Positions 54,552 to 62,365 of a stretch of DNA of 64,000 nucleotides are shown in pieces; the stretch's first letter is position 1; the number at the start of each line of letters is the position of its first letter. Made by a program: the position numbers and the translations under genes. The notes beneath the pieces were generated by a model, which saw nothing but the letters and a program-made list of their open reading frames with translations, was not told where the DNA came from and did not search any database. The stretch lies in the NCBI GenBank assembly GCA_016714085.1, contig JADJNW010000007.1, forward strand, positions 124,001 through 188,000, in the 5' to 3' direction. This stretch comes from Saprospiraceae bacterium (GTDB lineage Bacteria > Bacteroidota > Bacteroidia > Chitinophagales > Saprospiraceae).

Positions 54552-56783
54552 ATGTACCAGAAAATACTTCTATTCCACTATTTACTGCTATTTACAGTAT
54601 TCAGTTTTGCGCAAAACAATATCATATTGCAAAAAAATATGATAATAAATGAGTCTGCAATAATAAAAACAGCTGAATACGCGCTGCACTCCGATAGCCT
54701 GAATAAACCGATTATTATCATAGAAGGTAATAATATTACAATTGATTTTAATAACGCTGTAATAAATGGAAAACTCGGCGAGCAAATGCCCAATGAATTT
54801 ACTGGCTTGGGTATTTTAATAAAAAACAGTAAAAATATTATCATAAAAAACCTGAAAGCCAGGGGTTTCAAAGTAGCGCTGATGGCGGAAAATGTGGATA
54901 GCCTGCAAATTCTGGATAGCGATTTTAGTTATAATTATCGAATGAAATTATATAGTATCCGTGAACGAGAAAATTTTCAGGATTGGTTAAGCTATCATAA
55001 TAATGAAAACGACGAATGGCTTCGCTATGGAGCGGGTATTTACTTAAAGAATTGCAATCAGGCGCTAATCAAAAATATACATATTGCACAAAATCAAAAC
55101 GCGTTATTAATGACGCAATGTAATGATGGGCTTTTTTATAATAATACATTTAATTTTAATTCTGGTTTGGGCATCGGGATGTATCGCTCGAGTCGCAATC
55201 GCATCATGCATAATGACCTGGATTTCAATATTCGCGGGCATAGCGAAGGATTTTACAATCGAGGGCAAGATTCAGCGGGCATTTTGATTTACGAACAAAG
55301 TAATGATAATACTTTTGCATATAATTCCGCGACGCATTCCGGTGACGGCTTTTTCCTTTGGGCGGGCAATCATACAATGAATACAGGCGAAGGCGGCTGT
55401 AATGGTAATTTATTATATGGTAATGATTTTTCTTATGCGCCTACGAATGGCGTGGAAGTTACATTTAGTAGTAATAAAATTATTAATAATAAATTAATTG
55501 GTTGTCGGTACGGTATTTGGGGCGGTTATAGTTTTAATTCTTATATAGCTGGTAATGAAATTACAAATAATGATTATGGCATTGCAATCGAACATGGGCA
55601 GGAAAATGCGATTGAATATAATTATTTCCATGATAATGGTGTCAGTATTCAAATTTGGGAAAGGCTTACGCAGCCCGGCGACTGGGGCTATGCCAATAAG
55701 CGTGATATAAGAAGCCGGGATTATGATATTCGTAGAAATGTTTTTTTACATGATTCTATTCCATTAAAAATAGCAGGTACGGATCGCGTGGCGATTAATG
55801 ATGATAATTATTTTGCAAGTTTTAAAAAATTATTAGCCGCTGACAAACCAAACGAACGATTTTATTTAGTGAAAAATGATATAGAAGGTACTGATAATCT
55901 GGGAGATGCGCCAAATGATACCAAAAATATGAATCGCATCGTATTTCCTAAGAAAAGTGCTATAACTCGGGAAGATTGGGAAATGCCAAGCCTTGAAGCC
56001 TATGCGCCAAAGCCACTTCCTGATGCCATGAAAATAAATCCCAATAAATATTTCAGCAGAGCTTATATGCGCATTAATGAATGGGGACCTTATAATTATG
56101 AATATCCTGAGATTTGGCTGGAATCTATTGAAAATGAATTGTATACGTTTAAGTTGCTCGGGCCAAAAGGCGATTGGAAAATTAAAAAAGTAAATGGATT
56201 AAAATTAAATAATGAAGAATTGCAAGATAAAATCGTTGCGCAGCGCTTGAAAAATGCGGATTTAATTGAATTGGAATTAGAATATAAAGGATCGGAATTT
56301 ATTACACAATTAGGGGAAACGATTCCGGCTGGAAAGCCCGTCATTGTTCGCTTCTCGCGCTATGAAAAATTATTTGACTGGCAAGTAAAATGGTATGCTT
56401 ATAATGAAAAAAGCGATCCGATAAATAATTATACAGCATATAAAGATTTAAAAGCGCAAAAACCTTTAAAAACGGAACAAAGCAAAGGCCTCGCTTACGT
56501 TTGGTGGGGCAAGCCTGCCGAAGAAGTGCAAGCCGATCAGTTCGCTACTTTCGCTGAAACAAATTTTGATATAACAAAAGGTAAATATAAAATTATCCTT
56601 ACCAGTGACGATGGTGTAAAATTATATTTAGATGGAAAATTATTAATTGATCGCTGGAACGTGCATGAATCCTTGGTTGACGAAGTTGAAGTTCAATTAA
56701 GCGGCAAGCATAAGATTGAGATCGAGCATTTTGATGCAGGTGGTTTGGCGAATCTGGAATGCAGAATCGAACCGTCGAGATAA
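54552..56783 (+). CDS. Secreted right-handed beta-helix protein with C-terminal PA14 domain
   Basis: 743 residues with a signal peptide (MYQKILLFHYLLLFTVFSFA). Residues 40-480 form NosD/CASH-type coils (GIYLKNCNQALIKNIHIAQN, NTFNFNSGLGIGMYRSSRNR, GIAIEHGQENAIEYNYFHDN). The last 100 residues are a PA14 domain (YKIILTSDDGVKLYLDGKLL, HKIEIEHFDAGGLANLECRI). Such combinations act on or bind carbohydrates outside the cell; pectin or mannuronan-type substrates are possible but not shown. Its neighbours do not indicate a substrate. Confidence 0.88.
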   Translation: MYQKILLFHYLLLFTVFSFAQNNIILQKNMIINESAIIKTAEYALHSDSLNKPIIIIEGNNITIDFNNAVINGKLGEQMPNEFTGLGILIKNSKNIIIKNLKARGFKVALMAENVDSLQILDSDFSYNYRMKLYSIRERENFQDWLSYHNNENDEWLRYGAGIYLKNCNQALIKNIHIAQNQNALLMTQCNDGLFYNNTFNFNSGLGIGMYRSSRNRIMHNDLDFNIRGHSEGFYNRGQDSAGILIYEQSNDNTFAYNSATHSGDGFFLWAGNHTMNTGEGGCNGNLLYGNDFSYAPTNGVEVTFSSNKIINNKLIGCRYGIWGGYSFNSYIAGNEITNNDYGIAIEHGQENAIEYNYFHDNGVSIQIWERLTQPGDWGYANKRDIRSRDYDIRRNVFLHDSIPLKIAGTDRVAINDDNYFASFKKLLAADKPNERFYLVKNDIEGTDNLGDAPNDTKNMNRIVFPKKSAITREDWEMPSLEAYAPKPLPDAMKINPNKYFSRAYMRINEWGPYNYEYPEIWLESIENELYTFKLLGPKGDWKIKKVNGLKLNNEELQDKIVAQRLKNADLIELELEYKGSEFITQLGETIPAGKPVIVRFSRYEKLFDWQVKWYAYNEKSDPINNYTAYKDLKAQKPLKTEQSKGLAYVWWGKPAEEVQADQFATFAETNFDITKGKYKIILTSDDGVKLYLDGKLLIDRWNVHESLVDEVEVQLSGKHKIEIEHFDAGGLANLECRIEPSR

Positions 56784-56859
56784 ATTTTTTCAAACAATAT
56801 GCTTCATTCACTCAACTTTTTTGTGTCTCACACATTAAAGTTTGTATAACTATTCCCAA

Positions 56860-57735
56860 ATGACAATCATTCTTCGCATTATAAGCGTTCTGGCTTCACT
56901 TTTCTTTGTGGCATTGCTCACTTTCACTGGTTGTATGACCTTTCGCACTTCTGATCAAAAAGTGTTGAAAACATTTGAAAAAGAAGACGTCGCTGTCCAG
57001 ATTAAACGAATTCCTTTTGAAGATCGGGAAATTCGATACGTTGAATCGGGTATGCGGGTTTGGGATACCATCTCCCCTCCGATGATTATTTTTGTACACG
57101 GTGCGCCGGGGTCGGAAGATAATTTTCATAAATACCTGAAAGACAGTGCTTTACTGAATTATTTTCAAATGGCAAGCCTGGATCGGCCGGGCTATGGGTA
57201 TTCCGGTTATGGCAAATCCGTGCCTTCTATCGAAGCGCAAGCACAAGCGGTGAAAGCCGTGATCAATCAATTCCCAAATAGCAAACCTATTCTGGTGGGG
57301 CATTCTTATGGCGGGCCTATCATTGCTAAATGCGCGATGGATTTTCCTGAAAGGCTTGCTGCGATTGTGATGCTGGCTCCAGTGAATGATCCGGAAACGG
57401 AGAAGATATTTTGGTATGCTTATTTTGCTAAATGGGGTATCACGCGTTGGATGCTATCGAAGGCGCTCCGCGTTTCTGGTGATGAAAAGTTCGCACACCC
57501 TGATGAGCTGCGCAAAATCCAGGATGAATGGAGTAAAATGAATATTCCGATTATTCATATTCACGGTATGAAAGACAAGCAATTAGCGCCATCCAAGGGC
57601 AATATTGTTTTTAGCAAAACGCATATCAATCCTGATATTTTAAACATGATTGTAATTGATAAGACGGGACACATGATTCCCTGGTCGGATTATGATATAG
57701 TGAAACAAGAATTATTAAAATTATTGATGAAATAA
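56860..57735 (+). CDS. Alpha/beta hydrolase, probable lipoprotein
   Basis: 291 residues from the ATG at 56860. A signal sequence with lipobox TFTGC (residues near 27) suggests membrane anchoring. The hydrolase fold has the oxyanion strand FVHGAPGSEDNF, nucleophile elbow VGHSYGGPI, catalytic D probably in HIHGMKDKQLAPS and H in DKTGHMIPWSD. Substrate unknown. The frame upstream starts at a TTG and lacks signal-peptide character. Confidence 0.85.
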   Translation: MTIILRIISVLASLFFVALLTFTGCMTFRTSDQKVLKTFEKEDVAVQIKRIPFEDREIRYVESGMRVWDTISPPMIIFVHGAPGSEDNFHKYLKDSALLNYFQMASLDRPGYGYSGYGKSVPSIEAQAQAVKAVINQFPNSKPILVGHSYGGPIIAKCAMDFPERLAAIVMLAPVNDPETEKIFWYAYFAKWGITRWMLSKALRVSGDEKFAHPDELRKIQDEWSKMNIPIIHIHGMKDKQLAPSKGNIVFSKTHINPDILNMIVIDKTGHMIPWSDYDIVKQELLKLLMK

Positions 57736-57824
57736 AACCATTTTTAACTAATCCACGTACTCGTTTTATGTAATGTGGATTCCCAATATTTCATTTTTCC
57801 AAATTCCATCATTCCAACAAAATT

Positions 57825-59090
57825 ATGGCTATTCCAACGCAAATAAAATCTGATACAAATCTTTTATTAGAATATCGTGAAGTACGGCAGCAAAGCTTAC
57901 ATATTTGCAAACCTTTGCAAGCAGAAGACTTTGTGGTACAGCCGATTAGCGATGTAAGCCCGCCAAAATGGCATTTGGGGCATTCCACCTGGTTTTTTGA
58001 AAATTTTATACTCGCTGAATATTATAAAAATTATAAGCGCTTCGACGAACGCTTGAATTATTTTTTTAATAGCTATTACGAAAGCCAAGGCCCGCGCATC
58101 TTGCGCAGCAATCGTGGTAATATTACACGCCCGGGCGTAGAAACGATTTTGGAATATCGGCATTATGTGGATGAGCACATGGAGCAGTTATTACAAACGT
58201 CTTTACATCAAGAAGTGAAAGATTTTATTAGAATTGGCTTACATCATGAGCAGCAACATCAAGAATTATTAATTACCGATATTAAATATATTTTAGGAAC
58301 CAATCCTTTTTTTCCTGTTTATACGAAGTCGGAAGTTGGAGGTCGGAAATCGGAAATTGGACCAGCGAATTGGATTTCAATATCAGAAGGAATTTATAAT
58401 ATTGGATATCAAGATAATGGATTTTGCTTTGATAATGAATTAGGTGTGCATAAGGTTTTTTTGCATGATTTTGAGATACAGAATCGTTTAATAACAAATG
58501 GTGAATATCTTGAATTTATGCAAAATGGAGGCTATCATCATTTTGAATATTGGCTTTCTGAGGGCTGGGAATGGGCAAAGCAGCTCGAAATCAAAGCGCC
58601 GCTTTATTGGTACGAAAAAGATAGTGAATGGTATCATTATACGCTGAACGGATTGAGACAAGTAAATCTAAATGAGCCAGTTACGCATATTAGCTATTTC
58701 GAATCCGATGCTTATGCCCGCTGGCGTGGCTTGCGTTTGCCTACCGAATTTGAATGGGAAGTAGCTTGTAATTATTTACATCATGATATTCCTGTAAATG
58801 GAAATTTTATGGAAACCGAGCATTATCATCCGATTGCGCAGCAAGATGAACAAGATACACAACTGCTTGGTAATGTGTGGGAATGGACGGGGAGCGCGTA
58901 TTTACCTTATCCCAATTTCCCAAGATTGAAAGGCGCTTTGGGCGAGTACAATGGCAAGTTTATGGTGAATCAAATGGTGCTGCGCGGTGGCTCTTGCGCG
59001 ACGCCGCGTTCGCATATTCGGCCTACGTATCGCAATTTTTTCCAAACCGACAAGCGCTGGCAATTTACGGGAATTAGATTAGCAAAATAA
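57825..59090 (+). CDS. egtB: Ergothioneine biosynthesis sulfoxide synthase EgtB
   Basis: 421 residues. The DinB-like N-terminal part holds iron ligands: H50 or H53 in KWHLGHSTWFFE and HHEQQHQELL (H141, H145). The C-terminal FGE-sulfatase-like part has GFCFDNELGVHKVFL, RLPTEFEWEVACNY, GNVWEWTGSAYLPYP and LRGGSCATPRSHIRPTYRNF. The enzyme joins cysteine or gamma-glutamylcysteine to hercynine with oxygen. An in-frame insert of purine-rich repeat DNA (58326-58360, translated KSEVGGRKSEIG, residues 168-179) lies between the two domains. egtD follows after 77 nt. Confidence 0.94.
   Translation: MAIPTQIKSDTNLLLEYREVRQQSLHICKPLQAEDFVVQPISDVSPPKWHLGHSTWFFENFILAEYYKNYKRFDERLNYFFNSYYESQGPRILRSNRGNITRPGVETILEYRHYVDEHMEQLLQTSLHQEVKDFIRIGLHHEQQHQELLITDIKYILGTNPFFPVYTKSEVGGRKSEIGPANWISISEGIYNIGYQDNGFCFDNELGVHKVFLHDFEIQNRLITNGEYLEFMQNGGYHHFEYWLSEGWEWAKQLEIKAPLYWYEKDSEWYHYTLNGLRQVNLNEPVTHISYFESDAYARWRGLRLPTEFEWEVACNYLHHDIPVNGNFMETEHYHPIAQQDEQDTQLLGNVWEWTGSAYLPYPNFPRLKGALGEYNGKFMVNQMVLRGGSCATPRSHIRPTYRNFFQTDKRWQFTGIRLAK
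58326..58360. repeat. Purine-rich phrase repeat inside egtB
   Basis: CGGAAGTTGGAGGTCGGAAA and the following CGGAAATTGG are copies of a GTCGGAA-type phrase. It is in frame and adds about 12 residues at the domain boundary. Confidence 0.6.
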
Positions 59091-59167
59091 ATATTATGAT
59101 ACTATTAATGCTTTGAATTTGATTGATTACCAAATTATTATCAATAGCATTAAATAAAAATATTATA

Positions 59168-60127
59168 ATGATACAAACTCGAAAACATTGCAAAATTGAT
59201 ACCCCATTTGCTAAAGATGTTTTATCAGGATTGCAAAGTATGCCAAAAAGATTATCGTCAAAATATTTTTATGATGAAAAAGGCGATAAATTATTTCAAA
59301 GCATCATGGAAATGCCGGAATATTATTTAACCGACGCCGAATATGATATATTTGAATCTTATCGACAGCATATTCTTAACTTGATTGGTGATCAACCTTT
59401 TGATTTGATCGAACTCGGCGCAGGTGATGGCTATAAAACAAAAGTATTACTGCGGCATTTTTTAGTGCAAGATGCTGATTTTAAATACCTTCCGATTGAT
59501 ATTTCTAAAAATGTATTGCTGGAATTAGAGCAGGATTTAAATGAAAATCTTCCGAGGTTAAAAGTGGAAGGCTTGCCCGGCGATTATTTTGAAATGCTGG
59601 AGCAACTAAATAATAAAAGTAAAATTCGCAAAGTTATTTTATTTATTGGTGCGAATATAGGCAATCTGACGCGAGCAGAAGCCTTGCATTTCCTGCAAAA
59701 ACTGCATCAAAACATGAGTAAAGGCGATTTATTACTCATTGGCTTTGATTTAAAGAAAGATCCCGAAATTATATTAAAAGCTTATAATGATTCTGCGGGC
59801 ATTACTGCTGCATTTAATCTGAATTTATTACATCGGATGAATCGGGAATTAAACGCTGATTTCGACGTGAAAGCCTTTAAACATTGGGAAACCTACAATC
59901 CCATCAGCGGCGAAACCAAAAGTTATTTAGTAAGCAAAAAGAAACAAAATATTCATTTATTAGATGAAACCATTCACTTCGAAGCTTGGGAGGCGATTGA
60001 CGTAGAATTATCGCAAAAATATAGCCTGAGTGAAATAGAAAATTTTGCAAAAAATACTGGTTTTCAGGTAATAAAACATTTATTTGATCAACAATATTAT
60101 TTTGTAGATACGATTTGGCAAAAGTGA
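59168..60127 (+). CDS. egtD: L-histidine N-alpha-methyltransferase EgtD
   Basis: 319 residues from the ATG at 59168. SAM-binding site LIELGAGDGYKTKVLL; PKRLSSKYFYDEKGDKLFQS and MPEYYLTDAEYDIF bind histidine; DISKNVLLELE and FIGANIGNLTRAEALHFLQ are family typical. It trimethylates histidine to hercynine, the substrate of EgtB. With egtB it forms a minimal ergothioneine pair; egtA, egtC and egtE are not seen. Confidence 0.94.
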   Translation: MIQTRKHCKIDTPFAKDVLSGLQSMPKRLSSKYFYDEKGDKLFQSIMEMPEYYLTDAEYDIFESYRQHILNLIGDQPFDLIELGAGDGYKTKVLLRHFLVQDADFKYLPIDISKNVLLELEQDLNENLPRLKVEGLPGDYFEMLEQLNNKSKIRKVILFIGANIGNLTRAEALHFLQKLHQNMSKGDLLLIGFDLKKDPEIILKAYNDSAGITAAFNLNLLHRMNRELNADFDVKAFKHWETYNPISGETKSYLVSKKKQNIHLLDETIHFEAWEAIDVELSQKYSLSEIENFAKNTGFQVIKHLFDQQYYFVDTIWQK

Positions 60128-60157
60128 TAAAATTTTAAGAAGTGTATCATATTAATT

Positions 60158-60664
60158 TTAGACCCCAAATAAACCTTGAAAAATCCAACTAAATAACTGC
60201 CATATTACATAAATCATCAGGAAAAAAACTACCGCCAAAGCCAGTAAAATCAATAAGATCGCCCATATTGCACTACCTTGATGCTTGCCTTCATGATAAT
60301 GTTGTTGTAATAACTTTACATTGCGCGTATTCGCTTTATATCGCAAGTCGAACAAATCACCGATAATCGGGAACACGCCTACCATCGCATCGAGCAAGAT
60401 ATTCCCCGCCATTCTTAAACCTACCATGCCACTCGCGCCGTTGCGCGCCATTACCAATATAAGCAGACCAGAGACCGCCAGCCCGATCATGTCGCCGACA
60501 TAAGGAATCAAGCCAATCAAAAAATCGAAGCCAAAGCGAATTTGCGTGCCGGGTATGCGGAAGCGATTATCCAATAAATCCGCGGTTTTATCGAGCCAGA
60601 ATAAAGATTTTTCTTGTTTGGCGGAAAGCACGAGTGGTGGCGGATTTTGTTCGTTTTGCAACAT
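60158..60664 (-). CDS. DUF4112 membrane protein
   Basis: 168 residues with WLDKTADLLDNRFRIPGTQI, FGFDFLIGLIPYVGDMIGLA, NILLDAMVGVFPIIGDLFDL and YKANTRNVKLLQQHYHEG, the DUF4112 pattern, and a C-terminal membrane helix. Function unknown. Confidence 0.9.
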   Translation of the reverse strand: MLQNEQNPPPLVLSAKQEKSLFWLDKTADLLDNRFRIPGTQIRFGFDFLIGLIPYVGDMIGLAVSGLLILVMARNGASGMVGLRMAGNILLDAMVGVFPIIGDLFDLRYKANTRNVKLLQQHYHEGKHQGSAIWAILLILLALAVVFFLMIYVIWQLFSWIFQGLFGV

Positions 60665-60698
60665 AATATAAGCGTTATTAAAAAATTACATCATGAAA

Positions 60699-61736
60699 TT
60701 AAAAATATTTTATCAAATCAATCAATTCCATTACATCTTGCTCGGTATGCGCCGCATTCAATACTACTCTTGTGATACGCGCATCTTGTGCAGTTGGGTA
60801 AGGGAAGCTGGAAATCAAAACTTTATATCCTTGCAAATAATTTACCAGTTCATTTTTAGGGGTGTAAAATACTGGATAGTCGGGAATTTTTTGAAACAAA
60901 TGTAAATCTTTAGTGCCTTTTGTGAATGTTTTAATACGATTTAATAAAATTTGCCAAGCTTGTTGATATAATTCTTTTGCTTGTAAAAACGCATCCAAAT
61001 ATGCCGGAACAATTGGCGATGCGCCGCCGAAAAAAGGACTTTGCCAAATATTTTCTATGAAATTTTTATTACCTAATATTACACCGCCAGGAATTGCCAG
61101 GGCTTTGCCAAGCGAAGCAACGACGATTAACTCCACATTATCAGGCGTTTGAATAGTAGAAAAAATCCCTGCACCATTCTTGCCCATCACGCCAATACCA
61201 TGCGAATCATCTAATATCAATGTAATAGGAATATCATTAGGTAAATAATCCAACCAGGAAAAATCAAATTGTTTTGCCCGAAGCGGGTCGAGTGTATTGG
61301 AAAATAAGGCTACGGGTTTTTTAAATTTATTTACTTCCTTTATAATAAAATCAGTCCAGTTATTATATGATAATTCTGAATAATCGCCTTCGCCAAATAA
61401 AGCCGGATGTACGCCGGGGGCAAAATAACGATTTTTATTATTATGTAAAGCTTTCACTACCAATTGCCCCGCCAAAGTACCGGAAGATACCGTCAATGCT
61501 GCTTCTGCGCCTGTCCATTGCGCTAAATAATCTTCGGCTTCTTCAAAGATTTTAAAACGGAGATTTGATAAACGGGAACCGCCGAAATTTGTGCCATATC
61601 GTTGAATGCTTTCATGTAATATCTTTTGAAAATCAATATTTTGGGCCATCCCGAGGTAAGAAGTGCCGCTAAAATATAGCCACTCTTCGTTATTGATATA
61701 AACCGTTCTACCAGGCAATTGGTCGGTGAAAAACAT
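60699..61736 (-). CDS. PLP-dependent acyl-CoA/aminotransferase-fold enzyme (BioF-like)
   Basis: 345 residues of the alpha-oxoamine synthase type: YFSGTSYLGMAQNIDFQKIL, YGTNFGGSRLSNLRFKIFEE, DDSHGIGVMGKNGAGI and the PLP lysine in VASLGKALAIPGG. Members join an acyl-CoA to an amino acid (BioF, Kbl, sphingolipid synthases). The product is not clear; biotin genes are absent. It is not an EgtE-type class V lyase. Confidence 0.85.
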   Translation of the reverse strand: MFFTDQLPGRTVYINNEEWLYFSGTSYLGMAQNIDFQKILHESIQRYGTNFGGSRLSNLRFKIFEEAEDYLAQWTGAEAALTVSSGTLAGQLVVKALHNNKNRYFAPGVHPALFGEGDYSELSYNNWTDFIIKEVNKFKKPVALFSNTLDPLRAKQFDFSWLDYLPNDIPITLILDDSHGIGVMGKNGAGIFSTIQTPDNVELIVVASLGKALAIPGGVILGNKNFIENIWQSPFFGGASPIVPAYLDAFLQAKELYQQAWQILLNRIKTFTKGTKDLHLFQKIPDYPVFYTPKNELVNYLQGYKVLISSFPYPTAQDARITRVVLNAAHTEQDVMELIDLIKYF

Positions 61737-61775
61737 TTTTTCCGGAAATATAATATTTACATTTGATTATTTAAC

Positions 61776-62297
61776 TCATATCAAACCTTGACCCTCATTC
61801 CTAATCAAGAGCTTGGGATTTTGATGGTATTGCACTTCTCGCTCTTTGCTGTAACCAATAGTAGCATGGGGTAGGAGACGGCTAAGTGTATGGCAAGCAA
61901 GCTTTAGTTTCTTTTCAGAAAGCACAATCGAAATTTCGTCGCCATCTATCAATTTGAAAAACAGCGTTCCGCTTTGAAATAAATGAACACCGAAAGGCAT
62001 TCGCTGCACCACAACCGTGTAAATCCATACAATTTGCTTGGGTTGATATTCTAATAAACGCATGAGGCGATCGTCGTTCCAATGTAAATAAATATGATAT
62101 AAAGCGGTGATACTTAATATAGTGAAAGTGAGTCCGGTGATCGTAATTAACGCATTATTGTGAAAAGCGAAGCAACAACAGATAATCCCTACCGTGAGCA
62201 TAAAGCCAAAAGCCCCTAATTGTAAATATTGTTCGCGTCGCATAGCACGATGTAATAGTCGGATGCCGGGATGTCGGAGTAAGCGTTTGCGACGCAT
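61776..62297 (-). CDS. Membrane protein of unknown function
   Basis: 173 residues with two neighbouring hydrophobic segments (LGAFGFMLTVGIICCCFAFH and NNALITITGLTFTILSITAL), then a basic, beta-rich tail (LEYQPKQIVWIYTVVVQRMP, GDEISIVLSEKKLKLACHTL). I recognise no family. It lies 68 nt after uvrA on the same strand. Confidence 0.65.
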   Translation of the reverse strand: MRRKRLLRHPGIRLLHRAMRREQYLQLGAFGFMLTVGIICCCFAFHNNALITITGLTFTILSITALYHIYLHWNDDRLMRLLEYQPKQIVWIYTVVVQRMPFGVHLFQSGTLFFKLIDGDEISIVLSEKKLKLACHTLSRLLPHATIGYSKEREVQYHQNPKLLIRNEGQGLI

Positions 62298-62365
62298 GGA
62301 AAATGCTTTTGAATAATTCGTTCTAATATACGAATTTATTATACACTATCCAGATATTCTTGCAT

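Noticed and set aside
60699..61736. EgtE-type C-S lyase beside egtB/egtD
   Set aside because: The motifs (ASLGKALAIPGG, DDSHGIGVMGK) are of the alpha-oxoamine synthase class, not class V, and it is on the other strand.
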